Source: Macrotis lagotis (taxonomy: Eukaryota > Chordata > Mammalia > Peramelemorphia > Peramelidae). Taken from it: a stretch of 64,000 nt of DNA. The position numbers and the translations under genes are program-made. Below, piece by piece: positions 25,401 to 39,200 of this stretch. A model generated the notes under the pieces. The model saw nothing but the letters and a program-made list of their open reading frames with translations. It did not search any database and was not told where the DNA came from. How positions within the stretch are numbered: the first letter of the stretch is position 1; every line of letters begins with the position of its first letter. The DNA lies in NCBI RefSeq assembly GCF_037893015.1, contig NC_133661.1, positions 248,554,962 to 248,618,961 on the forward strand. The letters run 5' to 3'.

Positions 25401-28400
25401 TTTCATCAGTCGCTTCCTCCGTTAAGAGCATAAAAGGAAGGGGGAAATGAGAAATGGGAAAATGCTAGGCACTGAGCTAATTTTTTATAAATATTTTATT
25501 TTCACAACATTCTTGAGAGGTGGGTGCTATTATTATTCCTATTTTACAACTAAATCAGACACAGATTAAGAAACTTGCCCAATGTTTGAAACCAGATCTG
25601 AATTTGGGTCTTTCTGAGCCCATCTACTTGACCACCAAAGTACCTGATCTAACTAGCACACACAGAAGCTAATTTCTGAGTCTGCCACTGTTCATAATCT
25701 ACAGAGAGCAGGAATTGTTAGAGGCCCCAGGCTGCTGCTTGCATCCCTTTGAAGGAGGAGAATCCTACCAGTTCCCTAGGAAGTTTTCAAATTATAGGTA
25801 GATCTGTTAGTCAATGTGCAGCATAACATCTTTATCTCTTCTTCTAGGGTTCAAGGTTAAAACCTGGAGTACATGATCTTTTAAAAAATATAACTTATTG
25901 ATTTCTGTTAGGGGGTGGGGGTGGGCAGGGGATGGAGGGAGGAAAAATGTAAAATTCAAAACCTTGCAAAAAAATTGGTAAAAACTACTGTCACGTGTAG
26001 TTGGAAAAACAAATAAAATATTTTTAAATGAACATTAAAATATACATTAATAGCTATATATATATTATAAAGGTGTATATGATGTTTGTCATTTGTTTTC
26101 GAAGAAGACCATGACATCAAGGAGGTGATGCCACAACATGCATGTGAATTTGATTTGAATGAGGGGGCTGTGCAAAGTCACCAGCCTCTTTCTTCTGGAG
26201 CCATCTGGGTCCAGTGGTCAGATTTGAATCAGGATGAATGGGGCTTGGATGTGAGGTAATCAGGGTGATGTGACCTGCCTAAGGTCACACAACTAGTGCC
26301 TTAAAATCGGATTTGAACTTAGAGTCAGTCCTCTACCCACTGTACCATCTAGCTGCCCTAAATATGTGTGTATATATGTATTAGCAATATATTTAAATTA
26401 TAAATGTGTAAATATTAATTATTTATCTATATTATATATGTATTATATACATTTCTATAATATGATAGCTATAGTTGATTTTCTCTGTAACTCTATATTA
26501 AGAAATTTTTTAATTATTCTGAAAAGTTGATTTCTTTTGTAATTCTTTTATTATGAATTTTTAAAACAAGAATGGAGGAAAAATTGTAAAACTCAAAATA
26601 AATAAAATCTTTCTAAAAAAAATTATTCTGAAAAGTGATCCCATAGACTTCACCAGAAACCAAAACAGTCCGTGTTATAAAAGTAGTTAAAAACCTTTCA
26701 AGTCAGAAGTCATGGCTTCAAATTCTGGCTTGGGTACTTACTGTTAGCCTCCTGTTGCCAGACCTATGTAATCTTGCATAACCTCTCTGAGTCTCTGACC
26801 TGTAGAACCTTGCTTAACCTCTCTGAGTCTCTAAGGTCCTTTCCAGATTTAAATCTATGTTCCTATGTGAAATAAATTTCAGTTATTGGCATTTCCCCCA
26901 TTTCTTTAATTCTACTCTTCCCCTTAAACAGCTGCCTCAGGGGTCAGGAAGGGAAGCCTCACTCTGATTTTTTCCTTCACTGCTTATATCCCACTCCTTA
27001 TCATTACCCCTAAGACAGAGTATCCATAAAAGAAACTTACTTGTATGTTTTAGTTTTATCCAGCCAGATGCCTGAGATCATAGCCCCAGCCATTCCTGTG
27101 ATGACGATGGTCAAGCCAATTCTGCCAGCATTCAATTCTTCACCCTGGGATGGACACATGGACACACAGACACACACACAGACACACACACACACAACAC
27201 ATATGGATGCTCAGAACTGGGAGTGACCAGGAGCAAGATATAAGTCATAGGATTGTAAAGCTAAAGACACAGAAATAAGTACTCTTGACTACAAAGCCAA
27301 TTGCCCAGAGAAGCTGCCAAGCAGAGATAAGAGACAGATTTCTCTATTTTCATGTTCCAGCAGCCTAAGTTGCAAAGCAGCAGGAACAGTGGCTATATCA
27401 CAGAATAGATGTTTCCAGTATGCTAACAATTAGACACCCCCATTCCCAGAATTCACTGGATCTACCCTAATTATGGAGAAACTAAATCTCAGAAAAACTT
27501 AGAGAAGATGCTAAGTTGTCCATGAACTACCCACACATATCCTTGAGCAAATATCTTACTGGGTAGTTGAGGGTCACCATGCGATTCAGTAACGTTGATA
27601 GGGCATAGAAAGCACCGACATTCAAACCTGTAGAAGAGGGTGGAAGTATTAGGTCACACGCTAGAGCACTGGACTGGGAGTTCAGGAATCTAGTTTGGAA
27701 TCTAGATTCTTGACACTTATTAGTTGCATGATCAGAGGAAAAATCATTAAGCTCATATGAGCCTCAATATCCTCATGTATAAAATAGGGTTAATAATATT
27801 CTACCTATCTCACATGAGGGGTTATGAAAGAAGCCTCTATAAAAGGAGCAGTGCTTTAGAAATGTGAACTAATATATTGCATCTATTTTGACCTCCATTG
27901 GATTTCCCAAAGAAACATTTATATGGTTATTGATTTTAATTTACTTAATACTAAGCAGAGAATATGTTATTTGTCCTTTATTTTCAAAGAAGACCATGAC
28001 AACGGGGAGGTGATACCATGACATGCACATGAATTGGATTTGAGTGAGAGGATGCTGTGCTAAGTCACCAGTCTTACTTTCTCCTCCAGAGCCATCTGGG
28101 TCTAGGGGCCAGAAATGAATCAGGATGAAAAGAGATAGCCCTGGATGTGAGGCAATCAGGGTGAAGTGATTTGCCCAAGGTCACATAGCTAATAAGTGTC
28201 CAATTTGAACTAATATCCTCCTGATTTCAGACCTGGTACTCTAGCTATTGTGCTATGCTGTTTTAAAATTACATTTCTCCAAGATGGAACTAATAACATT
28301 CCACTCTTTGCTTTTGTCTATTCATTCACCAACCCCAGTCCTTAAATTAGTCACATTCTTTCTAGGGTTCTTCAGACTGCTGCACAAGTGCTTTTGGTAG

Positions 28401-31400
28401 GTACACTTTTCCTCTCTGTTGATAGAGCACTGTCCTTGAAGTCAGGAGGATGGGAGTTTGAATCCAGCCTCAGACACTTGCCACTTACTACCTATGTGAC
28501 TTTGGGCAAGTCACTTGACTCTGATTACTTCACATCCATAGCATCTCCAATCATCCTGTTTCATTTCTGGCCATTGGATCCAAATGACCACAGAGGAGAA
28601 AGTGAGACTGGTGACTTAGCACAACCCCCTCACTCAAATCCACTTCATGTGCTTGTCAAGGCATCATCTCCCTGATGTCATGGTCTTCTTCAAGAATGAA
28701 GGACAAGGAGGGAAGTCTGGAAGGATCTGCATGAACTGCTGAGCAAGATGAGCAGAACCAGAAAAACATTGTACACCCTAACAGCAACATGGGGGTGATG
28801 ATCAACCCTGATGGAATTGCTCATACCAACAGTGCATCAATCAGGGACAATTTGGGGCTATCTGGGATGGACAATACCATATATATCCAGAGAAAGAATT
28901 GTGGACCTTGAAGAAAGACCAAAGACTATTACCTTCAATTTAGAAAAAAAACCATTATCTTATTATGTAATTTTGCTATCTCTTATCCTTTATTTTTCTT
29001 CCTTAATGATATGACTTCTTTCTCACCACATTCAACCTAGATCAATGTATATATACCATGGAAACAATGTAAAGACTAACAGACTGCCTTCTGTGGGGGG
29101 GTGGGTGGGAGGAGAGAGGCAAGAATAAAGGGAAAAAATTGTAAAACTCAGAATAAATAAAATCGTTCCTTAAAAAAAGAATGAAGGACAAAACCTGCAA
29201 CAACACCTTCTTTAGAAGAGGCAACATAAATTCTGTCATCAGTGATCAGAAGTAAATCACTTAATATCTCTTGTCTTCAGTATCTTCATTCATAAAATGA
29301 AGGAATTAGATGATTTCTAAGGTCCCTTCTAGCTTCAAATTTATTATCTTATGATTTCTGCATAACTTTAAGAGTTATTAGGGACTAAAGAAATCTCTGG
29401 GTGCAGCTAGCTAATTGGTTTTACTGGGAATCTAATATCCAAAGCTATCAATTTGATTGAGAAACTGCAATTTCACTGCCTTCAGTTATTCAGAAAGCAC
29501 GTCTTCCCTCTTAGCTCAACTTTTAGCCCATTCCCCAAACCTGATTCCATCTGGGACAAATTACAAATAAGAAAGCAACTGGCCAATATACTAGGAAGAG
29601 TATTGGACTAGGAGTCAAGAGACTGACCCTAGTCCCAGTTCTGGTATTAATGAGATAGAAGACTTTGGGACAATTTTAGTATCTCTGGTCTTCTATCTGT
29701 AAAACAAGGGAATTGGATTTAGTCAAATCAGTCAACAAGCATATATTAAGGGCTGACTTGGCCAAAACTGAACTAAGCATTGGATGATTAAGTTCCTTCT
29801 TCCAAAGATAACATTCAATTCCTCAGCACTGAGACTCCTGAAACCTATTCATGTTACCAACCCAACCCTAATATGTAATAGAGGAGAAAGTCAAAGAAAC
29901 TTTCTCTGAGCCTTGTCAGGTGAAGAAAAAGACACAGTACCATTTACATCAATGGGAGAGGAACTTACTGCTGATTTTTCCTACATACAAGTTTGAAAAT
30001 GTTTAAAGGAACTCAAGAATTTCATTTTTCCTAGATACCCTGTATTAAGCACATTCTTTGACCCTATTATTTCAATATACATCCCCCAAAATATGCAATT
30101 CAGAAGTGCAAAAGATCTACAGATTCTACAGAAATCATACCCACTTCTTTTCTTATTTCTATTAAGGGCACAACTATCTTACCAGGCACCAGATTTGCAA
30201 TCTCAAATTCATGCTTGAATTCATTTTTCCTCATTTTCCATATTCAAAAGGCCATTCCACTCACCTCTGCCATCCCAGTCCAGTCTTTTATCACTTCTCA
30301 TCTGGATTATAGGAATAACCTCCTCACTGGTCTCCTTGTAGGCATTCTTTCCCTTCTTCAATTCTTTCATCCAGCTGCTACACTCAGGTTTTCTTAAATC
30401 ACATATCTGATCATGTCGCTACCCTGATCTAGAAGCTCTTGTGCTTCCTATTGCCCCTAAGATAGATAGAACCCAAATTCCTCCTAACTTGGCTCCATTT
30501 AGCCATTTCAGACTCACTGCATTCTTCAAGCTCTCTATATTTCATCTGTACCAATCTTCTTGAAGGTCTCATTGCCGTGTTCCATGTCCCATCCCTATAC
30601 ATTTGCACAAGCTGTTGCCTTGGCTTAGAATAGGATCCCTTCTCACTTCCACTTCCTAGACCCCAGCTTCCTTTAAGACTCAGGCAAATACCCCCTCCTT
30701 CAGGAATCTATTCTAACTACCCAAAGCATTAAAGCCTCTCAAATTGCAAAATGTACACAAAGTAAAAAAAATATATATTTCTCTTTGTAGTTGTGGTTTT
30801 CTCCTAACAGTGTTAACTTGGTGAGAGCAAGGATAGTTTTATTTTTCTCTTTGTGTTTCCAGTGCATAGTAGGGCTTTAAATACCTATTACACAAATATA
30901 TTATATTTTATGAATAATAGCATTTATATCCCAGAGTAGTTGTGAAGCTCAAAGGAGATAATATCTGTAAAATACTTTGCAAATCTTAAAGTGCTATTTG
31001 TTATTCAATCATTCTTCATGACCCCATTTGGGATTTTCTTGGCAAATTGGAGTGGTTTGCCATTTTCTTCTCCAAATCATTTTACAGATAAGGAAACTGA
31101 GGCATACAGGTTTCAGTTACTTGCCCAGGGTCACACATCTAATTAGAATCTGAGACTGACTTTGAACTCAGGTCTTTCTGACTCCAGGTCATGTACTTTA
31201 TCCACTGCATCATCTAGATGCCCTTAAAAGTGCTATATAGATGCTAATTATGCTTCTTTTTTTATATTTTTAAAAATTTTTTTTATTTATTTAAGGCAAT
31301 AGGTCACACAGCTAGCCAATTATTAAGTGTCTGAGGTCACATTTGAACTCAGGTCCTTCTAACTCCAGGGCAAGTGCTCTATCGACTGCACCACTTAGAT

Positions 31401-33203
31401 GCCCCTAATTATTATTATTCTACAATTTACTGACCCCTCCCATGATCTCCCCCTCTTTCTAACTTCCCTAACTGCTCTCTTAAGTCTAGGGTACCACCAT
31501 ATTCCCAGTCACCCGGGCTTTCAACCTAGGTGTTATCTTCAACTTCTTATTCTCTCCCATCCCTCATATCTAAATTGTTAAGAAACTTGTTGATTTGATC
31601 TTCAAAACATCTTTCAAGTAAGACCTCCTTCTGTCCACAAAACTGCCACCATGTTGGTGTAAAGACTCATCACTTCACACCAGGATTGTTGTAGTACCCT
31701 GCTGGTCGATCTCCCTGTGTCTAATCTCTTCCTACTTCAATCCATTTTCTGTTCAGCTGTCATGCTACACAGGTCTTACTAATCAATAAATTCCACTGGC
31801 TCCCACCATATAAAATTTTCTGTTTAACTTTCAAAGTCCTTTCTAACCTGACACTTTTCCAGTCTTCTTATACTTTGCTCCCTTTCACATATTTAGTGAC
31901 TGGCTCCTTTGCTTTTTTTTGCATATGACACTCCTGCTCAGACTTTTTCCTGCAGTCTCCCCTGCTTGATATGCTCTCTTCCTGGCTTGCTATAAGTTTC
32001 AATTCAAGTCCCATCTTGATCTCAAAGTCTGTCCTCCTTAATTTTAGTGCATTCCTCTGAGACCACTCCTTAAATTATCATATATATATATATAATTTGT
32101 CCATTATTGTTTGCAAGCTGTCTTTACATAGGACCGTGAGCTTCCTGAGAGCAGGAACTTCTTTTTTATCTTTCTTTGTATCACAGTGCTTGGAAAATAA
32201 TAGATGTTTAATAAATGCTAAGGGATAGGTAAGTGACACAGTGGATAGGGTGAATTGGGCTTGGAATCAGGAAGACATCTTCTTGAATTCAGATGTGAGC
32301 TCAGATCCTAGGCAAATCACCTCACCTTCTTAGCCTTAGTTTCCTCATCTGTAAACTGAACTAGAGAAGAAAAGGGCAAACCACTACAGTATCTTCTCCA
32401 GGAAAATCTCAAATGAGACTACAGTCAGACATGATTGAAAATAACTGAATAGGAAAATGTGCTGGGCACTGGACTAAGTTATAAGGTGAGTGCTATTAGG
32501 ATTTCCATTTTACAGTTGAAGAAATTGAGGCAGACAGAAGTTAAGAGACTTGTCTGGGTCACAACTTCTATAAAGTCAAATTAGGTCTTCCTGCCCCCTG
32601 GCTCATTGCTCTATCCACTATGCTACTTAAACATAAGATGATTCTTTGGTAGAGATTTTGTAGAGGGAGTTCACTTGTCAGGTAACCTTTAGACTAAATG
32701 ATGTCTTAAAAAGATCTGTTATTATTATCTTAATATAACCTCTTTAAGCTCATATTTACTTCCTGCTTACCAAGTTAAGCAGATGAATGGGGTACAGGAA
32801 TCCAAGGTACAGGATTGAAGATAAGTAGAAGACCTTCTGCCAGATGTTGAAATAATGTCAGCAAATTCAAAAATAAAGGAGGCTGCAGGGTGGCTAGGTG
32901 GTGCAATGGATAGAGCACTGACCCTGGAGTCAGGAGCTCCTGAGTTCAAATCCAGCCTCACTTAAAAATTGCCTAGTTACATGGCCTTGGGCAAGCCATT
33001 TAGCCCCATTTGCCTTGCAAAAAAAATAAAAAAAAATAAAGGAGGTTTCTTTGCCTCCCAGAGATGGGTTACTCTGTGATCTCTAGAAACCTTTCTACTA
33101 AAACATCATGACTTTTTTGGTTTGTTTTTTTTTTTGCTTCTATATCTCAGTACCCTGGATCTCCTCCTCCTCTTCTTTCTCCTCCTCCTGCTACTTCATA
33201 CTG

Positions 33204-33235
<32 letters not shown>

Positions 33236-36200
33236 GCTCCATCCTTGAAGATTATCACCTATAGAATGAGACTTGTACCCTGTCACCATTATATCATCAT
33301 TTCTTAAATAAAGTACTTATTAAGTGCTCATCTGCACATGACAATCTATAATTCCAATGTGGACTTCAGCCTAGCTTTCATGTCAGGGTTAGAAAAAGGC
33401 TGTCATTCTCTAAGTTCAATGCACCAAAGGTATTTAATTGCCAAGAAGGCTACACTTTTATTCTCTTTCATTTTTTAGGTTAAGTGCTGTAATAAGCAAC
33501 TAAGCAGGCTCCAGAAGTATTTCACACTCAATCCTGGAGAGAGAGCCTTGACCAAATCATTCTTGATCATCCAGTCCAATAAAAGCATTAATTAAATATC
33601 TACTGTGTGCAAGGCACAAGAGATAGGCACCAAGCATTCCAAAACAAACAAAAAGACATTTTCTATACTCAGGAATGGAAAGTAGATGGAGGAATGCCAA
33701 CAGAATGCCAACCTGCAAACTAGAGAACAATTATACTAGCAATTAGGAAGTTTAGTAAATACCACCTCCATAGCTGAGAGTCCTTTGATTCCTTTCAAAT
33801 CTCTTCTGAGGAAAATTTGGCTCAGAGGGATGGCATAGATAGCAACACTTTGCTATCTAAACCCAGTAAAATGTGAACTCCTGAAGAATAAAGAATGTAT
33901 TTTTTGTCTTTGCATCTCTAGGATTTAGCACAGTGGCTGGCTTACTGACTGAATGTTGTAGATATATGGTAAATATCATAAAGTTTTATGGTAAGATTAT
34001 ATAGACTACCTCCTAACAAGACCCTCTGTTATATCTGTATTTATTATCATCTCATTGGGATCAAAAAGCATTGCATCAACAAAAGAACTTATAGTTTGTG
34101 CTGACAGCAGAAGATGATGAGGAGCACTAGAGTAGTCCCTCTGTCTTAACAGCAATTCATTAATCAACATTCTTTGGGGAAAGTTATTCAGCTGGTTGTA
34201 TATCCACCTGCTGTGATGTCATCTAGTTCACACTTCACCCCAATTGTAGAAATAAACATTGAACAGATGGTTTGTGAGCATTTAGAAAATAATGTACTGT
34301 CAACCATCATGGATCCACTGGGAATAAGTTTTGACAAAATAATTTCATTTCAAATTCTGTCAGAGTTGTTGAGTTGGAGGAATTGGAGGGATGTCACAGT
34401 ATACCTCTGTACTCTGTACTTTGTACTCTATTCAGAGTAAAGCATCTGATACTCCAATATTATGCTCTTGTGGAGAAGAGAGTGAAATATGAACTTAACT
34501 GTTGATTTGTTAATTCTTGCTAACACAGGGAGAACTCTGTAGTGGAATGCCTTATCCCTATTTTTTCCAAAAGTTTTATTAATGACTTGGATAGGACCAT
34601 AGAAAACATACTTATCAAAAATGCAGATAATACAGTACTGAAGGGATAGCTAATGCTAGAGATTATAGAAGCAAGATAGTGATGATCTTGACAGGTTAGG
34701 CTGAAATAAACAAAGGAATTCAAAAGTGTATTTTCAAAGTGTATTTTCTTAAGCTTGCATTTAGGCTTTAAGGGAAAAACATTATAAGAGCACACAGGTC
34801 ATAAATTAGTCAAGAGATTATGAGATCATCCGGATTAATCCCCACATTTACAGATAAAGCATCTAAGAAGTATGGGATAGAATTATTAATCCAAAAAAAA
34901 GGAATAGAAATTATCAAAAGAGAAGAAATAAATGATCATAACCACACAAAAGCTACAAAATCAATGCAGTTAGAATAAAAGAGAAATTATAGAGTAGGAA
35001 AAGCTTTGCCATCAAAACTCTGATTTGTCATTGAAAGTACCTTACATTTACATTGTATGTATTTAAATATACAATTTTTGTATGATTTTTCTCCATTAAC
35101 ATTCCAGTTTTTTGAGGACAAGGACTGTGTTCTGACCTTTTAAAATTTTTGTATCCATAATACTTAGCACAAGGTCTTACACATAGTTAAGTACTTAAAT
35201 TCTTTTGACTGTTGGCTGACTGGTTGATAAAAGTCTAAGACATATAGAGAATTCACAAAAATATTTAAGACATAGACCTATCATCAGGTAAATAAGTGGT
35301 CAAAGCAATTAGCAAACAACTGTAAACAATGTAAAAACCTTATGTACACTGATCCCAATTAAGAGAAATGCAAATTAAATCTGAGATTTTTTTTCCTCAC
35401 ACATATCAAATTAGCAATGATAATAAAATAATCTAAGTTGGAAAAGCAGTTAGAAGATGGGCATGCTAAAAATAATAGCTAACACATAGAACTTTAAAGA
35501 TTGTAAAGCATTCTCTCTCACTCTCTCTCTCTCTATATATATATTATCTATGTATGTGTGCATATATGTATGCATACTTTTATATTATATGAATATGCAT
35601 GCACATCTGTATAATATTATTCGATTCAGTCTTAAGAAAGGTGCTATGACTCTTTCCATTTTACAGATGAGGTCATTAAGATTGAGAGAGGTTAAGAGAC
35701 TGGCCCAGGGTAAATGTCTGAGGTAGGATTTTAATTTAGGGCTTCCTGACCCCAAGTTCAATACTCTATTAAATCGATTTGCAATTATATAAGAACAATC
35801 ACTATAATCTATTTATTCCCTTTGACTCAATAATACTACAATATACCCCAAGGAGGATCCACATAGACAAAAATACTGTATGTGATAGCAAAATCTGGAA
35901 ATACCTGAAAATCAAGTTCTCATGAGCTAAAGAATAGCTAAACAAATTATGATAATTAATATAGTGAAATAATAATAATACGCCATAAGTAACAATATAA
36001 GAATTCAAAGAAACATAGAGAAGACTTTCTTTTTTGCTTGTATTTTGTCTTCTTGGTTCTGGAGTTGGCATAGAGTAAGCTCTTAAAAAGTTCTTGTCAA
36101 CTTGTTGATTATCCATTTGACTTGATTCAGTGTAAAGCAAGTAGAACTGGCAACACAATACACATGTAGTGACCAGCATTGTGCAAATTAAGACATTAAA

Positions 36201-39200
36201 AACACAAATTCTGATTAATTATAATGATCAGTTAGAATCTAAGAACACAAATGATAGATAATATTTTCTCCTTTTGAGTAGAGAAGTAGAATTCCATCCA
36301 AGAGTGAGAAGAAGGTATGGATTATTATTATACTCAATGTCAGGTATCACCTTATGTAACCTGGTATCACTTAATCGTTTTTCTTTGCTACAATTCAGTC
36401 AGTAAATTCAAATCTATTAAGTGACAACTCTTTGCCAAGCACTGGAAAAGAAAAGCAAAAGACAAGTTCCTCTCTCCATTAGACTATGGGCTCCTCTCTC
36501 CATTGAACTGTAGGCTCCCTGGGGGCAGAAACCGTCTTTGCCTCTTCTTGTATCTCTAGTTCTCAGTACTTAGAGAAGCTTACATAGTGTAATTTGGGAG
36601 GCATGCAGATAACTACAAACAAAATAATCTGAGGCTTTCTCAGAAAGAAGGCACTAAGATTTAAGAGGAAAGGCTTCAGGCAGCAAGTTCCAGAGGAGAA
36701 AAAGGGGATATGTGGAAGATATTTGTGAAGATAACGCTGACAAACTTTAGTAGCAGCTTGGATATGGGGTGAGAGATAGTGAAGAGGATGATATATAGGT
36801 TTTGAGCCTGAGGTACTGGAAGAAAGGTGGGCGCTAGACAATAATAGGAAAGTTTGAAGGGGTGAAGGGTTTTGGGGAAAAGATAATGAGTTCAGTTTTG
36901 GAAATGTTTAAATTGGAGATTTAAGATTGTCAATCAGTAGAGAAGTTAGGCCTGGATAAGTAAATTTGAGAATCATCATTCTAGTAATTCAATTTATGGG
37001 AGCTGAAGAAATCACCAAGTAAACAGTACAGAGGGAGAGGAGAAGAGGGCCCAGGTATCCCATGGGCATGATCTGGATGAAGATCTAGCAAAGGAGACTG
37101 AGGACAGATCAGAAGCTTAGAAGAAATAAGAGACTGCAGTATCACAAAAACCTAGAAAGGAAATAATGTCAAGGAAAGGATGATCAATAGTGTCAAAATT
37201 CCCAGAGAGCTCAAGAAGGATGAGAATTAAAGAAAAACTTTTGGAAATGGCAATTAAGAATCATTGACAATTTTGGTTGGATGATAAAGCAGAAAGCTAG
37301 ACATTAGAGAGTAAAATAGAGAGTTAGAGGAAAGAGAACGTACCTATTAGAATTGGTCCTAAGAAGTTTAGCCACAAGAGTTAGGGGGAAAAGGTCAAAT
37401 AAGGATTTTTTTGAGAATGAGAAAGACATGGGCATGCTTGTAGACATTAAAGAAGTAGCCAGTAGAGAGAGGGAGAATGAATATAAGTGAGAGAGTGGAT
37501 AGACAAGGCAATCTGTTGACAAAGGATGGATCACTTGTACAGTTAAAGAAGTTTGTCGGGGGGGGGGGGCAGTTAGGTGACACAGTGGATAGAGCACTGG
37601 CCCTGGAGTCAGGAGTACTTGAGTTCAAATCCAGCCTCAGATACTTAATAATTACCTAGCTGTGTGGCCTTGGACAAGCCACTTAACCCCATTGCCTTGC
37701 AAAAAAAAAAAAAAGAAGTTTGTCTTGGTAAGCAGTAGGACTACCTCTTCATGTGAGATGGGATGAAGGATATAATGACAGAAGGCAGTTGAATAATTAG
37801 GAAGAGAGAAGAGGGAGCTCTCAGAAAGAAGTCTCAATTGCTTTAATAAAATATGAGGGAAAGTTTTAAGTTGAAAAGTGAGAGGGAGAGGGAATCATGA
37901 GACATTTGAGGAGGAATTAAAAGTTTGCAAGTGCTTCTTTTGTGAGTTAGAGAGTGAGTTAATTAGAGAGGTAGAAGGGTTACCTTGCAGCAGTGAAAGC
38001 CCAGTTGAGGTTATGTAACACAAATCTGTGAAGTCAGTCAAAATGTCTGCATGATTTTTTTCCACCTTCATTTTGCAACAAGTGTGTAGAAGGGAAGGTA
38101 GTGATTCACAGGAGTGCCTTAGGAATGAAGCTTGTCAGTTGGCAATTGTGCAAGCGGCAATTTGATAAAGGGGCAAGGGACTCTAAAGAAGACAGAATGG
38201 TACTAGTTCAGTTGAGGAAAAGAAGAAGGTGTTGTTCATTTGGGGGAGGTGAGAGTTGAGGAATGAAGTGATTAAATGGTCATGAGAGAAATATCATGAA
38301 CCACATTTTACATTCCTTGAGGAAGAATGGAATGTGGCCTATAGGTTTACTGACAACAAGTAGTAGGATTTTGATTGGGTGGATGACGTAGATTACAAGA
38401 TTGCCTTTAAACCTTACCATAGCTGATGAGGAGTAGCACAAAATTTGAGTTCTTCATCAGCCGGCCAATGGTGTCCAAACAAGCAGATTTTTGTTTTTCC
38501 ATACTATAGCTCAAGTACTGAGCATGACTTGGGGGATATTTGGGCTTCTCCTTGAATACTTTTAAAAAAGAAGAAAGGAATGAACAAGTCAGTAACCCAC
38601 ACATAATGTTCACATAATGAAAGACAAACTCCTTACTTAATATTTAAAGCCCTCCACAGTCTATTCTCTAGACTATCTCTTTCGTCTGATAGTAGTCTAC
38701 TCCCTTTCACACTTTATACACATTCTAGTCATCAAGGACCATTAGTTACACTTAATCATGCCCTAAAATTTCTCACCTCTTTCTATTCATAGTCATTACC
38801 TAAATTCCTTTCATATCTATGCCTATTAAAATTCGTTCTTTCTTTTAAAATTCATGTACCACCACTTTCTTGAAACTATCCTTGATGATATCACTCATCA
38901 AATATTCTTGTAAGACTTTGGCTCTCTATTCTACCCTTCTACATTGTATGATGTTTATATGAATGTCATGCTTTCCCTAGAAGATTAGAAATTCCCAGAG
39001 GGCAGGAACTACATAATTTTTAATTTTTGTATCCTCAAGAGACCATCACAGTGTGTTGCATGTAATAATCATTTAATGTCTTATTTATCTAATAAATTTA
39101 TTCATTTATATATAGTCACTTCGTAAATTGATTGAACCAATTCCTTAAAACCACAATATTGAATGAAAGCTGAAATTGGCACACTAACAAGAATAGCCTC

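Larger units (their letters stand above)
18968..27040 (-). other. FLVCR2: FLVCR2 intron 5
   Basis: 8.1 kb rich in SINEs, with a CT microsatellite, L2 and L1 3' fragments and a 113-bp tandem duplication. 23340-24330 and 24661-25100 contain nothing I can classify. Confidence 0.85.
27628..38417 (-). other. FLVCR2: FLVCR2 intron 3
   Basis: 10.8 kb made largely of SINEs, L2 on both strands, an old L1 split by a MIR, and an L3/CR1 fragment. 33240-33870 and 34000-34540 show no repeat or gene I recognise. Confidence 0.85.

Noticed and set aside
27041-27226. Plus-strand 61-codon frame
   Set aside because: Antisense shadow of FLVCR2 exon 5 running into a CA repeat.
34174-34440. 88-codon plus-strand frame
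   Set aside because: No recognisable domain and no conserved splice context. It lies upstream of an L3/CR1 fragment and may be part of it.
35802-36179. 125-codon minus-strand open frame
   Set aside because: Lies opposite an old L1 fragment whose sense strand reads like L1 ORF2.
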